A stretch of 64,000 nt of DNA from Pseudomonas sp. LP_7_YM (GCF_004364435.1 NZ_SOCT01000001.1:62001-126000), one strand, 5' to 3'. Shown: positions 42,335-52,815, numbered from the stretch's first letter. Program-made: numbers and translations. Notes: generated by a model not told the origin, from the sequence alone.

Positions 42335-42895
42335 ATGCACATACACGGCAAAGCTGCGCTGGTAATCGTTGATATGCAGCAGGGCATCAATCATCCACAG
42401 CTGGGACGGCGTAACAATCCCGAGGCTGAGCAGCGCATGCTCGCGTTGCTCAATGCCTGGCGTGAGACCGGGCGCACGGTGATTCATGTCCGGCATTTCT
42501 CTCGCTCGCCTGATTCGGTTTTTTGGCCCAAGCAGTCGGGAGTCGAGTTCCAACCCGCGTTTTTGCCATGGGACGGGGAAGGGGAGTTACACAAGCAGGT
42601 CCCGGACGCCTTTTGCCACTCGGCGCTTGAAGGCTGGCTGCGGGCGGACGGCATCAATCAGCTTGTGATCGTCGGCGTGATCACCAACAACTCGGTCGAG
42701 TCCACGGCCCGTACGGGTGGCAATCTGGGGTTTGAAGTCATCGTCCCCCACGATGCCTGTTACACCTTCGACGGCGCCGACTTTTTCGGGCATCCGCGCA
42801 GCGCAGAGCAGATTCATGCGATGTCCCTGGCCAACCTGCACGGGGAATACGCGCAGGTGCTGGCGACTGAGGAGATTTTGCAGGCCGTCACATGA
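42335..42895 (+). CDS. Isochorismatase-family protein (Ser in place of Cys)
   Basis: A 186-residue cytoplasmic protein from MHIHGKAALVIVDMQQGINH. Asp13 in VIVDMQQG and Lys87 in ELHKQVPDAF match the catalytic Asp and Lys. The nucleophile motif reads VGVITNNSVESTARTGG with Ser120 before Val, where amidases have Cys. This is the second such variant in the window (the other at 7166-7792), but the two are not close paralogues outside the motifs. The substrate is unknown. The start is preceded by AAGAGATACAA. Confidence 0.82.
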   Translation: MHIHGKAALVIVDMQQGINHPQLGRRNNPEAEQRMLALLNAWRETGRTVIHVRHFSRSPDSVFWPKQSGVEFQPAFLPWDGEGELHKQVPDAFCHSALEGWLRADGINQLVIVGVITNNSVESTARTGGNLGFEVIVPHDACYTFDGADFFGHPRSAEQIHAMSLANLHGEYAQVLATEEILQAVT

Positions 42896-43070
42896 ACAGC
42901 CACTCAGGCTAGGAGGGTCCACTGACTTGCTGACCGTGCGCAAATCGTGAAGCCATTCATTCATTGGCGAGGCGTTCGAACATTCGCTATCAGGTGGTCG
43001 GATGTAAACCGTATCGCCAATGAATTCGCTGGTTGAGTATTCCTGCAGGGGAAAAGCGCTATTGCTGCCC

Positions 43071-45008
43071 TTACAACCTGAACCGCGCCATCTGCGCCGC
43101 GAGGTGTTCGGCTTGTTCCGAGAGTTTCTGGCAGTCTTCGCGGCAGGCTTTGACGTCGCTGACGGTGGACTGCGCCAGATCGGCGATCCCCTGTACGTTG
43201 CGGTTGATCTCCTCGGTCACCGTGCTCTGTTCTTCAGTGGCCGCAGCAACCTGATGATTGCGATCGGTGAGTTCTTCGACATGTCTGGCAATTGCATCCA
43301 GTGAATTGCCCGTCCGACGGCTGGCTTGCACACCGGTGCCCGTCGCGGCTTGTCCGACACGCATCGAGGCCACGGCCTGATCGGCACCACTTTTCAGCTC
43401 GCCCATCATTTGCTGGATCTCTGAGGTGGCGCTCTGGGTGCGACCGGCCAGGGTACGCACCTCATCGGCCACCACCGCAAAGCCGCGTCCTAGCTCACCG
43501 GCACGCGCCGCTTCGATGGCGGCGTTCAAGGCCAGCAGGTTGGTCTGTTCGGAGATGCTGCGAATCACGCTGAGCACTTGGTCGATGGTGGAAATCTGCG
43601 CGGCAAGATTTTCCACCGCGCCCGCTGCCGAGCCGACGCTATCGGACATGCTCTGAATGTGGCCAATGGATTCGCCCACAACCTTTTTGGCTGACAGCGC
43701 TTCCTGATGGGTATTACGCGACACGTCGGCGGCTGCACCGGCGTTGCGGGCGATTTCCTGCACCGTGAGGCCCATCTCGTGAACGGCTGTGGCGACCATA
43801 TCGGTCATGTGCTGTTGCTCAAGCGCACGGCTCGACGTGCTGTCTACGACGCGCGCAACATCCACCACGCTGTGGCGCAATTGCTCGCTGGTCTTGAGAG
43901 CATCACCGATCAGCACGCGCAGGCTCTCGATGAAGCGGTTGAAGCCGCGCGCCAAATCACCCAATTCATTGGCGCGGCTGTCATCCAGACGGCGCGTCAG
44001 GTCGCCCTGGCCACCTCCGATGTCCACCAGTGCCGTGGTCACTTGCTGGATCGGCCGTACGATGCCCCGGGCGATCCAGGCCACGAAGCCCAGGAAGCAC
44101 AGCACCACCGCCAGACTGATCGCCGAGATGGTGGCCAACGCCTCTTTCGCCGGGCCATAGACCTCAGCCAGCGGTACTTCGCTGACCAGTGTCCAGCCCA
44201 ACGACGCCACCGGCTTGGCCACAGCCACATACGCCTGACCGTTGCGCTCGAACGCCAGTGCTTGCCCGTCACCGCTCTGACTCAAGAGCGCGCTAGCCGT
44301 GGCGTCGCCCACCAGTCCGGTCAGTGATTGGCGATCATTGAACTCGGCATTCGGATGAACCTTGACCTTGCCATCTGGGCTGACCAGGTACACCTGTCCA
44401 TGCTTGCCGAAATGGAACTCGCGGACCATCTGCGACAGCGCGCTCATGCTGAAGCCCAGGCCGGCCACGCCAACCAGGGTGCCGTTGTGCTCGATGCGCT
44501 CGTTAATGAACAGCGTCGGCTCTTTGGTCGTGGGATCGATGTCGATGTCCAGCGCACGCTGTTTATTGCTGTCGACAAAACCGTAGAACCAGTTGTTCTC
44601 CGCCGGGCCACGCTGCAGGGTACGGTCCGCACCTTTATTGGTGATGTAATGACCGCTGTCTTTGGTCACGATAAAGGTGGTCAGCGCATGGTGCTGCTCC
44701 TTGACTCTGTCCAGATACCGAATGAAGGACGGCTGTTGCGCCGGATCTTCGCCATTAACCAGCCAGTCGGAGACCAGCGTGTTGTCGGCAATGTCGCCGG
44801 CGGCTGTCAGCGGCGCGGCTAGCAGCCGTTCGAGGTCGTTGCGGATCGCTTCGACGCTGGCCGGCATGGCTTGCTGCAACAGGTAGCGATCGGTGAGTTT
44901 GTTGAGCGCAAAGGCGTAGATACCGATGACGATCAGGCTGCTGATCACCAGCGCAGCACCCATGCTCAGGGTCAGTTGCCACTGAATACTTTTTCGCCAG
45001 ATAGGCAT
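43071..45008 (-). CDS. Methyl-accepting chemotaxis protein with periplasmic dCACHE-like sensor
   Basis: A 645-residue chemoreceptor. Start [20 protein letters not shown] is set by a GGAG site at 9 bp. TM1 spans about 13-35; a ~270-residue periplasmic domain contains dCACHE-like blocks ([36 protein letters not shown]); TM2 is near 300-325 ([20 protein letters not shown]); HAMP follows. The signalling hairpin tip is [20 protein letters not shown] with [20 protein letters not shown]. Such dCACHE receptors often sense amino acids or organic acids. It is adjacent to a SulP gene on the same strand. Confidence 0.93.
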   Translation of the reverse strand: MPIWRKSIQWQLTLSMGAALVISSLIVIGIYAFALNKLTDRYLLQQAMPASVEAIRNDLERLLAAPLTAAGDIADNTLVSDWLVNGEDPAQQPSFIRYLDRVKEQHHALTTFIVTKDSGHYITNKGADRTLQRGPAENNWFYGFVDSNKQRALDIDIDPTTKEPTLFINERIEHNGTLVGVAGLGFSMSALSQMVREFHFGKHGQVYLVSPDGKVKVHPNAEFNDRQSLTGLVGDATASALLSQSGDGQALAFERNGQAYVAVAKPVASLGWTLVSEVPLAEVYGPAKEALATISAISLAVVLCFLGFVAWIARGIVRPIQQVTTALVDIGGGQGDLTRRLDDSRANELGDLARGFNRFIESLRVLIGDALKTSEQLRHSVVDVARVVDSTSSRALEQQHMTDMVATAVHEMGLTVQEIARNAGAAADVSRNTHQEALSAKKVVGESIGHIQSMSDSVGSAAGAVENLAAQISTIDQVLSVIRSISEQTNLLALNAAIEAARAGELGRGFAVVADEVRTLAGRTQSATSEIQQMMGELKSGADQAVASMRVGQAATGTGVQASRRTGNSLDAIARHVEELTDRNHQVAAATEEQSTVTEEINRNVQGIADLAQSTVSDVKACREDCQKLSEQAEHLAAQMARFRL

Positions 45009-45151
45009 AGGAAAAAACTCCACAGATGCGAGCGCACCACCACACTGGAACAGTGCCGCTCGCAGGATTTGAGCAATAAATGGGCCATTAGCCTGACGTC
45101 AGCACTCATGGACTTGCTCCCTCAGAGGGAGCTTGCGTGACCGCCGACAGC

Positions 45152-46597
45152 TTATGCGTGTTGCACGCCAGCGCGTTTGAGCAGCTTCTTGCAGCGTTCG
45201 GACAGATGAATCACTCGCAGGCGCTTGCCAGCTTTTTGATAACGCTCGCGCAGGGTTTTCAGCGCGGCAATCGCCGAGTAGTCGACCAAGCGCAGGTGCT
45301 GGCAGTCGAGCGTCACGTGCTCGGGGTCGGCCTGATAATCGAATTGGTCGAGAAAGGGTGTGGTCGAGGCGAAGAACAAGGTGCCGTGCAGTTGATACAG
45401 TTTGCTGCCGTCGGCTGCGATACGGCTGTCCGCATACAGCTCGCGTGCCTGCTGCCAGGCAAAGTTGAGGGCTGCGATAAGGATGCCGAACAGCACCGCA
45501 GTCGCCAGGTCGGTGAGTACCGTCACCACGGTCACTGCGATGATCGCCACTACGTCGTTGAACGGCACCTTGCGCAGGACCCGCAGCGAAGCCCAGGCGA
45601 AGGTCTGCTGTGACACCACGAACATCACCCCGACCAGCGCCGCCAGCGGGATACGCTCGATCAGTGGCGACAGAAACAACACGAACATCAGGATCATGAC
45701 GCCGGCCACGGTCCCCGACAGACGCCCGCGACCGCCGGAACTGAGGTTGATCACGGTCTGGCCGATCATCGCGCAGCCACCCATGCCGCCGCACACGCCC
45801 GAAGCAATGTTCGCCATGCCCAGCGCCACGCATTCGCGATCGGGAAAGCCGCGGCTTTCGGTGATCTCGTCCGTGAGGTTGAGGGTCAGCAACGTTTCCA
45901 GCAGGCCGACCAAGGCCATCAATAGAGCGTAGGGGGCAATGACGCGCAGCGTGTCCAGATTCCATGGCACGTCGGGCAGCGCGGCGCTCGGCAGGCCACC
46001 GGCGATGTGGGCCATGTCACCGAGGGTGCGGGTCGGCAGGTCGAAGCAGTACACCAGCGCACCGACCCCAAGGATGGCGACCAGCGCGGGTGGTACCGAA
46101 CGGGTCAGGCGTGGCAGCAGATAGACCACCGCCATGGTCAGCGCGACCAGGCCCAACATCAGAAACAGCGGCGTGCCGGACAGCCAGGTTTCGCCACGCT
46201 TGAAGTGTTCCAGCTGGGCCATGGCGATGACAATGGCCAGCCCGTTGACGAAGCCGAGCATCACCGGGTACGGCACCATGCGCACCAGCTTGCCCAGGCG
46301 CAACAGGCCGAACGCGATCATCACCAGCCCGCCCAGCAGTACCGTCGCCAGCAGGTATTGCACGCCGTGTTGCACCACCAGCGCAACGATGACCACGGCC
46401 ATCGATCCCGCCGCCCCGGAAACCATACCCGGCCGACCGCCGAACAGTGCCGTCAGGGTACAAATGATGAACGCGCCATACAGGCCCATCAGCGGATTGA
46501 GGTGGGCAACGAGGGCGAAGGCGATGCACTCGGGCACCAGGGCGAAAGAGGTGGTGAGTCCGGCAAGGACATCGGCGCGCAGACGAGCGGGTTTCAT
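45152..46597 (-). CDS. SulP-family anion transporter with STAS domain
   Basis: A 481-residue transporter. MKPARLRADVLAGLTTSFAL is the short N-terminus and the first helices follow, with PECIAFALVAHLNPLMGLYG being the SulP signature. Ten or more helices precede a short cytoplasmic STAS domain (ATTPFLDQFDYQADPEHVTL then CQHLRLVDYSAIAALKTLRE). Substrates in the family are sulfate, bicarbonate, molybdate or dicarboxylates; this sequence does not decide. An upstream in-frame extension to 46864 has atypical codon use and was not used. Confidence 0.9.
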   Translation of the reverse strand: MKPARLRADVLAGLTTSFALVPECIAFALVAHLNPLMGLYGAFIICTLTALFGGRPGMVSGAAGSMAVVIVALVVQHGVQYLLATVLLGGLVMIAFGLLRLGKLVRMVPYPVMLGFVNGLAIVIAMAQLEHFKRGETWLSGTPLFLMLGLVALTMAVVYLLPRLTRSVPPALVAILGVGALVYCFDLPTRTLGDMAHIAGGLPSAALPDVPWNLDTLRVIAPYALLMALVGLLETLLTLNLTDEITESRGFPDRECVALGMANIASGVCGGMGGCAMIGQTVINLSSGGRGRLSGTVAGVMILMFVLFLSPLIERIPLAALVGVMFVVSQQTFAWASLRVLRKVPFNDVVAIIAVTVVTVLTDLATAVLFGILIAALNFAWQQARELYADSRIAADGSKLYQLHGTLFFASTTPFLDQFDYQADPEHVTLDCQHLRLVDYSAIAALKTLRERYQKAGKRLRVIHLSERCKKLLKRAGVQHA

Positions 46598-46954
46598 GGA
46601 GTACCTGAGAAAGGGGAACGCAAAGGGGGAGATGTTACGGAATGTAAGGCGTGAGGTCGATATCAAGGACGTTCGCGAGTGTGCTTTTGGCCGCAGGGCG
46701 CAAAGCTGCCGGGGTGCCAACTCACGCCAGCTCGCGAGCAAGCTTGCGCCCACGCCCTGCGGGCAGAATCGAAAGCGTCCCTGGCAAGTCATCCGCCGGG
46801 AAAAACCAAGGCGCTTGTGGCCCGCCAACGCTTGCGGCTCAGAAGCACCGCGACGCTTGTACAAATGAGGTCTATCTCAGTGTCCAGTCAGCCTGGATTG
46901 TGTAACGATGTCTGGCTTTAAAAACCTCGGCCTACTCCCAAGGACAGAACACGG
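46598..46954. other. Intergenic region with REP-like sequence
   Basis: About 360 bp. Near 46720-46745 CTCGCGAGCAAGCTTGCGCC resembles a REP element. Open frames here run across several phases with no ribosome sites. It must hold the SulP promoter (minus) and the MFS promoter (+). Confidence 0.4.
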
Positions 46955-48157
46955 ATGCTCGCCGCTCTCAGACATTACCCTGCCTCAGTCAACCTCCTGC
47001 TGGCCTCGTCGCTGTTTCTGACGTTGGGCAGGGCTATCACCTTGCCGTATCTGGTGATCTACCTTTCGTCCAGCTTCACACTGGGCATCAGCGATATTGG
47101 CATGCTGGTCGGCAGCGCCTTGTTCCTCGGCTCGCTGCTGAGCCTATATGGCGGTTACCTCACCGACAGGCTGTCCAGCTACAAACTGATTCTTTGTTTT
47201 ACCGGCTTCTTCGTCGCAGGCTTCGTCGGCATGTGCCTGACCGGCAAGCTCTGGCTGTTCTTCCTGTTTCTGGTGTCGTTCAATTTCGCCTATTCGGTGA
47301 TCGATATCGTGGTCAAGGCCGCCTTCGGCAAACTGTTGCCAGTGGCCGAGCAGAGCAAGGTGTTCTCGGTGCGTTACACCCTGATCAACATCGGTTATGC
47401 GGTTGGGCCGTTCATTGGTGCAGGGCTGGCGCACTGGAACATGAAGCTGCCATTCCTTATGTCGGCGGCACTGGGCCTGGGCTTTTTCGTGGTCTACGCG
47501 ATGCATGGCGACCGCAAGCTGAGCTCTGCCGACCCGGCCAACGCGCCTGTGTCGTTTCTTGCGGTGGGCCGTATCTTGCTTAAGGACTACCGGTTGGTGT
47601 GCTTTACGGTCGGTGGAATGCTCAGCGCGGTGGTGTTTGGTCAATTCACGGCCTACATCTCGCAGTATCTGGTGACCACCAGCACCGCGGAATTTACCTA
47701 CCAGGTGATTAGCTCGGTTGTGGCCGTCAATGCTGCGGTGGTGATCTGCCTGCAGTATTTCGTCGGCAAGCACATCAGCCATCAGTATCTGAATCAATGG
47801 CTCACGGTGGGGTTCAGTCTGTTTCTGATGGGCGTGGTCGGGTTTGCACTGTCGAGCACGGTGCTGCATTGGGCGTTGGCGGTAGCGATCTTTACCTTGG
47901 GCGAGATCATTGTGTTTCCTGCCGAATACATGTTCATCGACCGCATTGCCCCGACCCACCTGCGTGGCATGTATTACGGCGCGCAGAACCTGTCCAACCT
48001 CGGTGGCGCATTGGGTCCGGTGCTGTGCGGTTTTGCCCTGGCGACACAGCAAGCGCACTTCATGTTTTATATGCTGGCGGCCTTCATCATCGGCGGCGGC
48101 TGTTTTTACTTGCTGGGAGCTTCCTACTCCAAGCGCCACGAAGGCATGCCGCAATGA
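46955..48157 (+). CDS. MFS transporter (YdeE/MdtH-like)
   Basis: A 400-residue 12-helix protein: MLAALRHYPASVNLLLASSL, TLPYLVIYLSSSFTLGISDI and motif A variant LYGGYLTDRLSSYKLIL. Helix 4-5 contains FSVRYTLINIGYAVGPFIGA, typical of drug-efflux members. A CCCAAGGACAGAACACGG element precedes the ATG. It overlaps the next gene by ATGA. Export substrate unknown. Confidence 0.85.
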   Translation: MLAALRHYPASVNLLLASSLFLTLGRAITLPYLVIYLSSSFTLGISDIGMLVGSALFLGSLLSLYGGYLTDRLSSYKLILCFTGFFVAGFVGMCLTGKLWLFFLFLVSFNFAYSVIDIVVKAAFGKLLPVAEQSKVFSVRYTLINIGYAVGPFIGAGLAHWNMKLPFLMSAALGLGFFVVYAMHGDRKLSSADPANAPVSFLAVGRILLKDYRLVCFTVGGMLSAVVFGQFTAYISQYLVTTSTAEFTYQVISSVVAVNAAVVICLQYFVGKHISHQYLNQWLTVGFSLFLMGVVGFALSSTVLHWALAVAIFTLGEIIVFPAEYMFIDRIAPTHLRGMYYGAQNLSNLGGALGPVLCGFALATQQAHFMFYMLAAFIIGGGCFYLLGASYSKRHEGMPQ

Positions 48158-49275
48158 ATGCTCTGTCTCCTCGGGATGCCTGGCAGCAGGCGATCGACAC
48201 ACAGGGTTTTCAGCCGGACGAGGCCCAGCGTCAGGCCGTGCAGAAATTACAGGCGTGCTGGCGGGCGCTGAGTGACGGCAGCCCCCGAAGCGAGTTCAAA
48301 GGGGTGTATCTGTGGGGGCCGGTCGGGCGTGGCAAGACCTGGCTCATGGACCGTTTCTTCGAAGCGCTGCAGGTGCCTGCACGGCGCCAGCACTTCCATC
48401 ACTTCATGCGCTGGGTGCACCAGCGTCTGTTTCAGCTGACTGGCGTAGCCAAGCCGCTTGAAGTGCTGGCCCATGAACTGGGGCAGGAAGTCCGCGTGCT
48501 GTGTTTCGATGAGCTGTTCGTCAACGATATCGGTGATGCAGTGATTCTCGGCGGGTTGCTGCGGGCCATGTTCGAGGAGGGCGTGGTGCTCGTCTGCACC
48601 TCCAATCAGCTGCCCGAGCAGCTGTATGCCAAAGGTCACAATCGCGAGCGCTTCGCGCCAGCGATTACGGCGATCAATCACTACATGACGGTGGTGTCGG
48701 TGGACGGCGGTGAGGACCATCGTCTGCATCCCGGCCAGGCGCAGCAACGTTATTGGGTCACGGGCGAGCACGGGCCGAGCGCGCTGCTTGAGGTATTCGA
48801 GACCCTGAGCAGCGGCGAGTCGGTGTCCGTTCAGCCGGTGCCGTTGGGGCGCCGTCATCTGCCGGTGGTGCGTTGCGGCAAGACCGTGGTCTGGTGTCGG
48901 TATGCCGATCTGTGCGAACAGCCGTTGGCGGCCATGGACTTCATCGAGCTGTGCGACCGCTACACGGCCGTGTTGTTGAGCGACGTCCCGGCCTTGAGCG
49001 CACCGCAGCGCGAAGGCCGAATCGCCCGTGGTACGGAAGATGGCGTTGAGCAGGTAGTCGCGGGAGATCGCGAACTGCCGCAGTTGTCGGCCTACGACGA
49101 TGGCGTGCGGCGGTTCATTGCGCTGGTGGACGAGTGTTATGACCGCAAGGTGCCGCTGTATGTGGAAGCTGCGATGCCGATGCAAGATCTGTACACGGAG
49201 GGCTATCTGGCGTTCGCCTTTCGCCGGACCCTGAGCCGCTTGCAGGAGATGCAGCTGGCGCGATTCGGGCACTGA
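48154..49275 (+). CDS. ZapE/AFG1-like AAA+ ATPase
   Basis: A 373-residue ATPase of the AFG1 family, whose E. coli member ZapE acts at the division ring. Walker A is LWGPVGRGKTWLMDRFFEAL (~residues 52-60) and Walker B VRVLCFDELFVNDIGDA; SNQLPEQLYAKGHNRERFAP contains the sensor and arginine region. FRRTLSRLQEMQLARFGH is the common C-terminus. Pseudomonads usually have another zapE near the core division or ribosomal genes, so this may be a paralogue. It overlaps the MFS stop by ATGA, an unusual pairing. Confidence 0.85.
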   Translation: MNALSPRDAWQQAIDTQGFQPDEAQRQAVQKLQACWRALSDGSPRSEFKGVYLWGPVGRGKTWLMDRFFEALQVPARRQHFHHFMRWVHQRLFQLTGVAKPLEVLAHELGQEVRVLCFDELFVNDIGDAVILGGLLRAMFEEGVVLVCTSNQLPEQLYAKGHNRERFAPAITAINHYMTVVSVDGGEDHRLHPGQAQQRYWVTGEHGPSALLEVFETLSSGESVSVQPVPLGRRHLPVVRCGKTVVWCRYADLCEQPLAAMDFIELCDRYTAVLLSDVPALSAPQREGRIARGTEDGVEQVVAGDRELPQLSAYDDGVRRFIALVDECYDRKVPLYVEAAMPMQDLYTEGYLAFAFRRTLSRLQEMQLARFGH

Positions 49276-49350
49276 AAATTTTTGAGGTTTTTAATCCATG
49301 GCGAACGCCACGCTGTAGCGCAGCCACGCGATTCACTGTGGAGGCGATTT

Positions 49351-49411
49351 CATTCGCGAGGCGTCGGGACAACCGAAAATTATCTGTCGGATGTACTTTC
49401 CTTCGCGAATG
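49351..49411. repeat. Inverted pair of REP-like elements
   Basis: CATTCGCGA at 49351-49359 and TCGCGAATG at 49403-49411 (perfect inverse) lie within longer REP-like sequence GCGAATGAATTCGCTCACAG. They sit between the convergent ZapE-like and EamA genes. Confidence 0.65.
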
Positions 49412-49456
49412 AATTCGCTCACAGCGCGCTGAGCCGGTGTGTGAACAGTCTGGCTA

Positions 49457-50341
49457 TCAGGCCCTGTTTCGCCTTCTTTGGGCCATTACATGCTTGGCTC
49501 CTTCGCCGACCAATACCATGACCCCGAGCCAGATAGGCAGATAGGTCATCCACTCATCGCGGCCGATGGTTTCGCCCAGCAGCAAGGCCACGCCTACCAG
49601 CAGCACCGGCTCGACGTAGCTCAGCAGGCCGAACACACTGAACGCCAACAGGCGGCTGGCGAGGATGTAGCTCACCAGCGCCGAAGCGCTGATCATGCCC
49701 AGAATCGGTATCAACAGATAAAGCCGTGGGAACTGCTCGACCACCGACGGATGGCCCTTGCAGACGAACAACACCGCCACCGGCAGGATCAGCAGCATGT
49801 CCCACCACAGCCCGCCCAGGTGGTCGGTCTTGAGCTTGCGCCGCAGGACGAAATAGAGCGGGTAGCCTACGCACACCACCAGTGTCTCCCAGGAAAAACT
49901 CCCCAGCCGTAGCAACTCGTTACCCACGCCGACCAACGCAAAGCAGGCGGCGATCATCTGCAGCCGCGACAGTTGCTCGCCATAGACCACACGGCCGGCG
50001 AGGATCATCGTCAGCGGCAGCAGAAAGTAGCCCAGCGACACCTCCAGACTGCGCCCGTGCAAGGGGGCCCACAGAAACAGCCACAGTTGCACGCCTATCA
50101 GTGATGCCGACAACGCCAGCGCTCCCAGTAGCGCCGGACGCTGACGGATACGCTGTGCGAGGCCGCGAGCCAGCTTCCAGTCACCGCTGGAAAGCATGAA
50201 GATCGTCACGCAGGGCAGGGTCAGCAGCATGCGCCAGCCGAATATTTCTTCTCCACTCAATGGTTTCAGCAATGAGGTGTAGTAGTACATGACCGCGAAG
50301 AGGCAGGAGGCCATGACCGATAACGCAACACCCTTGTACAC
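49457..50341 (-). CDS. EamA-family transporter (RarD-like)
   Basis: A 294-residue membrane protein with about ten helices in two EamA repeats (residues ~1-145 and ~150-290). Start GTG 50341 (V/M-YKGVALSVMASCLFAVMYY) is chosen for its GGGAG ribosome site at 6 bp; an upstream ATG at 50398 adds 19 hydrophilic residues. LLSYVEPVLLVGVALLLGET is the conserved ninth helix. The family exports diverse metabolites; RarD affects chloramphenicol sensitivity. Substrate unknown. Confidence 0.82.
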   Translation of the reverse strand: MYKGVALSVMASCLFAVMYYYTSLLKPLSGEEIFGWRMLLTLPCVTIFMLSSGDWKLARGLAQRIRQRPALLGALALSASLIGVQLWLFLWAPLHGRSLEVSLGYFLLPLTMILAGRVVYGEQLSRLQMIAACFALVGVGNELLRLGSFSWETLVVCVGYPLYFVLRRKLKTDHLGGLWWDMLLILPVAVLFVCKGHPSVVEQFPRLYLLIPILGMISASALVSYILASRLLAFSVFGLLSYVEPVLLVGVALLLGETIGRDEWMTYLPIWLGVMVLVGEGAKHVMAQRRRNRA

Positions 50342-50671
50342 AGGGGCTCCCTTTTTCTGGTATGAGGTTTCGATTCGCTTGGAATGCAGCGGATGCATCC
50401 GGTGCAGATTCTGACGACCCGCTGCAGGAAGCGGCGCGAAGTTTAGCTGAACACACCCCGGCGTTCGCCCGCATTCTGGTAAACACCACTTCGGCGGCCA
50501 GTAAACGATGCCTGGCTCGCTGACGGGCTTGTTGCGCTAAAGCGCTTGAGGCATTCCTGCGCCCAGTCAATCCCAATCCCTTGTTCGGCATTGCTGCATC
50601 CTTTGTTAGGCTGGCTGCTTGTCGTGGCAGGGGCCGCGCATGTTTCACCTATCACCAGCAAGGGAGCGGCA

Positions 50672-51823
50672 ATGACCTCCATCGACACCGCGGCACCGGT
50701 TGTGCCTGGGCGGCTCGAACAGTTCTCCACGCGCGTAGCGTTCTTCATTACCGGTTTCAGTATTTCTGCGTGGGCGCCGCTGGTGCCCTACGCCAAGAGC
50801 CGTCTGGCGCTGGATGATGCCAGCCTCGGTCTGCTGTTGTTGTGCCTGGGTATCGGTTCCATCCTGTCCATGCCGATGGCTGGCGCCATGACCGTGCGCT
50901 ATGGCTGTCGGCGCATGATCGTTGCGGTCGGTAGCATCGCCTGCCTGTGTCTGCCTTTTCTGGCCACCCTCACGGATATGCCGCTGATGGTGGCGACGCT
51001 TTTCGTCTACGGTGCCAGCATGGGCGCACTGGGGTGCGTCACCAATATTCAGGCGATTATTGTCGAACGGGCCAGTGGCAAAACCATGATGTCGGGTTTT
51101 CACGGCCTGTTCAGCTGTGGCGGCATTCTCGGTGCGGCGGGCGTTTCGGCATTGCTGAGCGCAGGTGTATGGCCGTGGCTGACGATGAGTCTGGTTGCAC
51201 TGTTTATTGCTATTGCCTTGTACAAGGCTGGCCCACACCTGCTGGCTTATGGCAGCGAAGCGGGCGGGCCTGCCTTCGCAATCCCCCACGGTGTAGTGCT
51301 GTTCATCGGTCTGATGTGCTTCACCGTATTCCTGACCGAAGGTGCGATGCTGGACTGGAGCGCGGTGTTTCTCAGTGCCCAGCGCGGTGTCGAACCGTCC
51401 TATGCCGGCTTCGGTTATGCAGTGTTTGCCCTGGCGATGGCCGTTGGGCGTCTGTGCGGCGACCCGATAGTACGGCGGCTGGGTGTGCACAAAATCATTC
51501 TGTTCGGCGGTTTGTGCGCGGCAATCGGCATGGCTGTCGCCACGCTGATTCCCTACTGGCAGGCAGCACTGTGCGGCTACGCACTGGTAGGAATCGGTTG
51601 TTCCAACATCGTGCCGGTGTTCTACAGCGCGGTCGGGCGGCAGAAGACCATGCCGGAAAACGTCGCGGTTCCTGCCATCACCACCCTGGGTTACATCGGC
51701 ATCCTCCTGGGCCCGGCGGGCATTGGTCTGGTCGCTCACCTCAGCAGCCTGGGGATCGCTTTCCTGATCATCGCGGTGCTGCTGCTGGGGGTCGCACTGA
51801 GCGGGCGCTTTCTGAAGGTCTGA
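50672..51823 (+). CDS. MFS transporter, YbjJ-like
   Basis: A 383-residue 12-helix transporter starting MTSIDTAAPVVPGRLEQFST behind AAGGGAGCGGCA. Helix 1 is FFITGFSISAWAPLVPYAKS, motif A is GAMTVRYGCRRMIV and the central FHGLFSCGGILGAAG is typical of the YbjJ group. TEGAMLDWSAVFL is the second-half signature of that group. Substrate unknown. It lies convergent with a PhzF gene. Confidence 0.86.
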   Translation: MTSIDTAAPVVPGRLEQFSTRVAFFITGFSISAWAPLVPYAKSRLALDDASLGLLLLCLGIGSILSMPMAGAMTVRYGCRRMIVAVGSIACLCLPFLATLTDMPLMVATLFVYGASMGALGCVTNIQAIIVERASGKTMMSGFHGLFSCGGILGAAGVSALLSAGVWPWLTMSLVALFIAIALYKAGPHLLAYGSEAGGPAFAIPHGVVLFIGLMCFTVFLTEGAMLDWSAVFLSAQRGVEPSYAGFGYAVFALAMAVGRLCGDPIVRRLGVHKIILFGGLCAAIGMAVATLIPYWQAALCGYALVGIGCSNIVPVFYSAVGRQKTMPENVAVPAITTLGYIGILLGPAGIGLVAHLSSLGIAFLIIAVLLLGVALSGRFLKV

Positions 51824-51826
51824 GGC

Positions 51827-52660
51827 TCAAAGCGCGCGCACCGTGCCCGAAATCCGGATCGAGCTGCCGGGCACGTCGCTCAATTGGGCACGAATCCGCG
51901 AACGGCTGCCCATGTCCTCGCCTTGCACGATGTCGATGGCGCCGCCATGGCTCCAGCCGATATCGCGCAGGTATCCGGCAAAGGCCGCACTGGCAGCGCC
52001 GGTGGCCGGATCCTCATACACCCCGCCGTAGGCAAACGGGTTGCGGGTATGAAACAGGCGAGGGGATTCGGCAAACACCAGCAGCACAGTCACCAGCCCC
52101 TCGCGTACCATCAATTGGCGACCTGCATCGAAGTCGTATCGCATGTTCTTCAAGGTATCCCGCCGATTCAGCGCCAGCACCAGATGCTGCGCGCCACCAT
52201 TGATCAGCGCGGGCGCAATGCGCAGGTCGATGTCTTGTGGCTGAAGATCGAACAGCGCCATCACCTGGCCGAGCAACTCGCGGCTGACCGGCTCGCTGTG
52301 GGTAGGCGGTGATTGCAACGCGGCCGCCACCAGTGCGCCGTATTGATGACCCTCGACACTGATTTGCGCCTGGTTCAACTGCAGCCTGTATTCACCTTCG
52401 CCAAAGCGCTCAACCAAGGCAGCGCCCAAGGCGATAGTGGCGTGCCCGCAGAACGGCACCTCGGCTTCAGGGGAAAAGTAACGCACGCGCCAGCCATCGT
52501 TGTGTGGAATGGCAAAGGCGGTCTCCGAATAGCCCACCTCTAAGGCCACGGCCTGCAGGGTCGTATCGTCGGGAAATATCTCGCCCAGCCACACGCCAGC
52601 GGGATTGCCGCCTTGCTCTGCGTCGGAAAAAGCCGAAAGTCTGAGGATGTCCATTGCCAT
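51827..52660 (-). CDS. PhzF-family isomerase
   Basis: A 277-residue diaminopimelate-epimerase-fold protein. MAMDILRLSAFSDAEQGGNP begins the first half-barrel, with catalytic Glu in VGYSETAFAIP (~residue 45). CGHATIALGAAL and the second-half DPATGAASAAFAGYL are family motifs. PhzF isomerises DHHA in phenazine synthesis, but no phenazine genes occur here, so the broad family assignment is safer. Confidence 0.88.
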   Translation of the reverse strand: MAMDILRLSAFSDAEQGGNPAGVWLGEIFPDDTTLQAVALEVGYSETAFAIPHNDGWRVRYFSPEAEVPFCGHATIALGAALVERFGEGEYRLQLNQAQISVEGHQYGALVAAALQSPPTHSEPVSRELLGQVMALFDLQPQDIDLRIAPALINGGAQHLVLALNRRDTLKNMRYDFDAGRQLMVREGLVTVLLVFAESPRLFHTRNPFAYGGVYEDPATGAASAAFAGYLRDIGWSHGGAIDIVQGEDMGSRSRIRAQLSDVPGSSIRISGTVRAL

Positions 52661-52815
52661 GTTGAATGCTCTTGCGCCTGGGTAAAAGGTGCAATTGTGG
52701 TCGAGGCAGGGCAGGGGACACCAACCAAAAGTGCTGATGGATGGGATTCAGCGTGTTGATGGTTCAACGCAGCAGCAGCCCGCAAGCTCGCCCTCACTCG
52801 CAGCCTGTCACTGCG

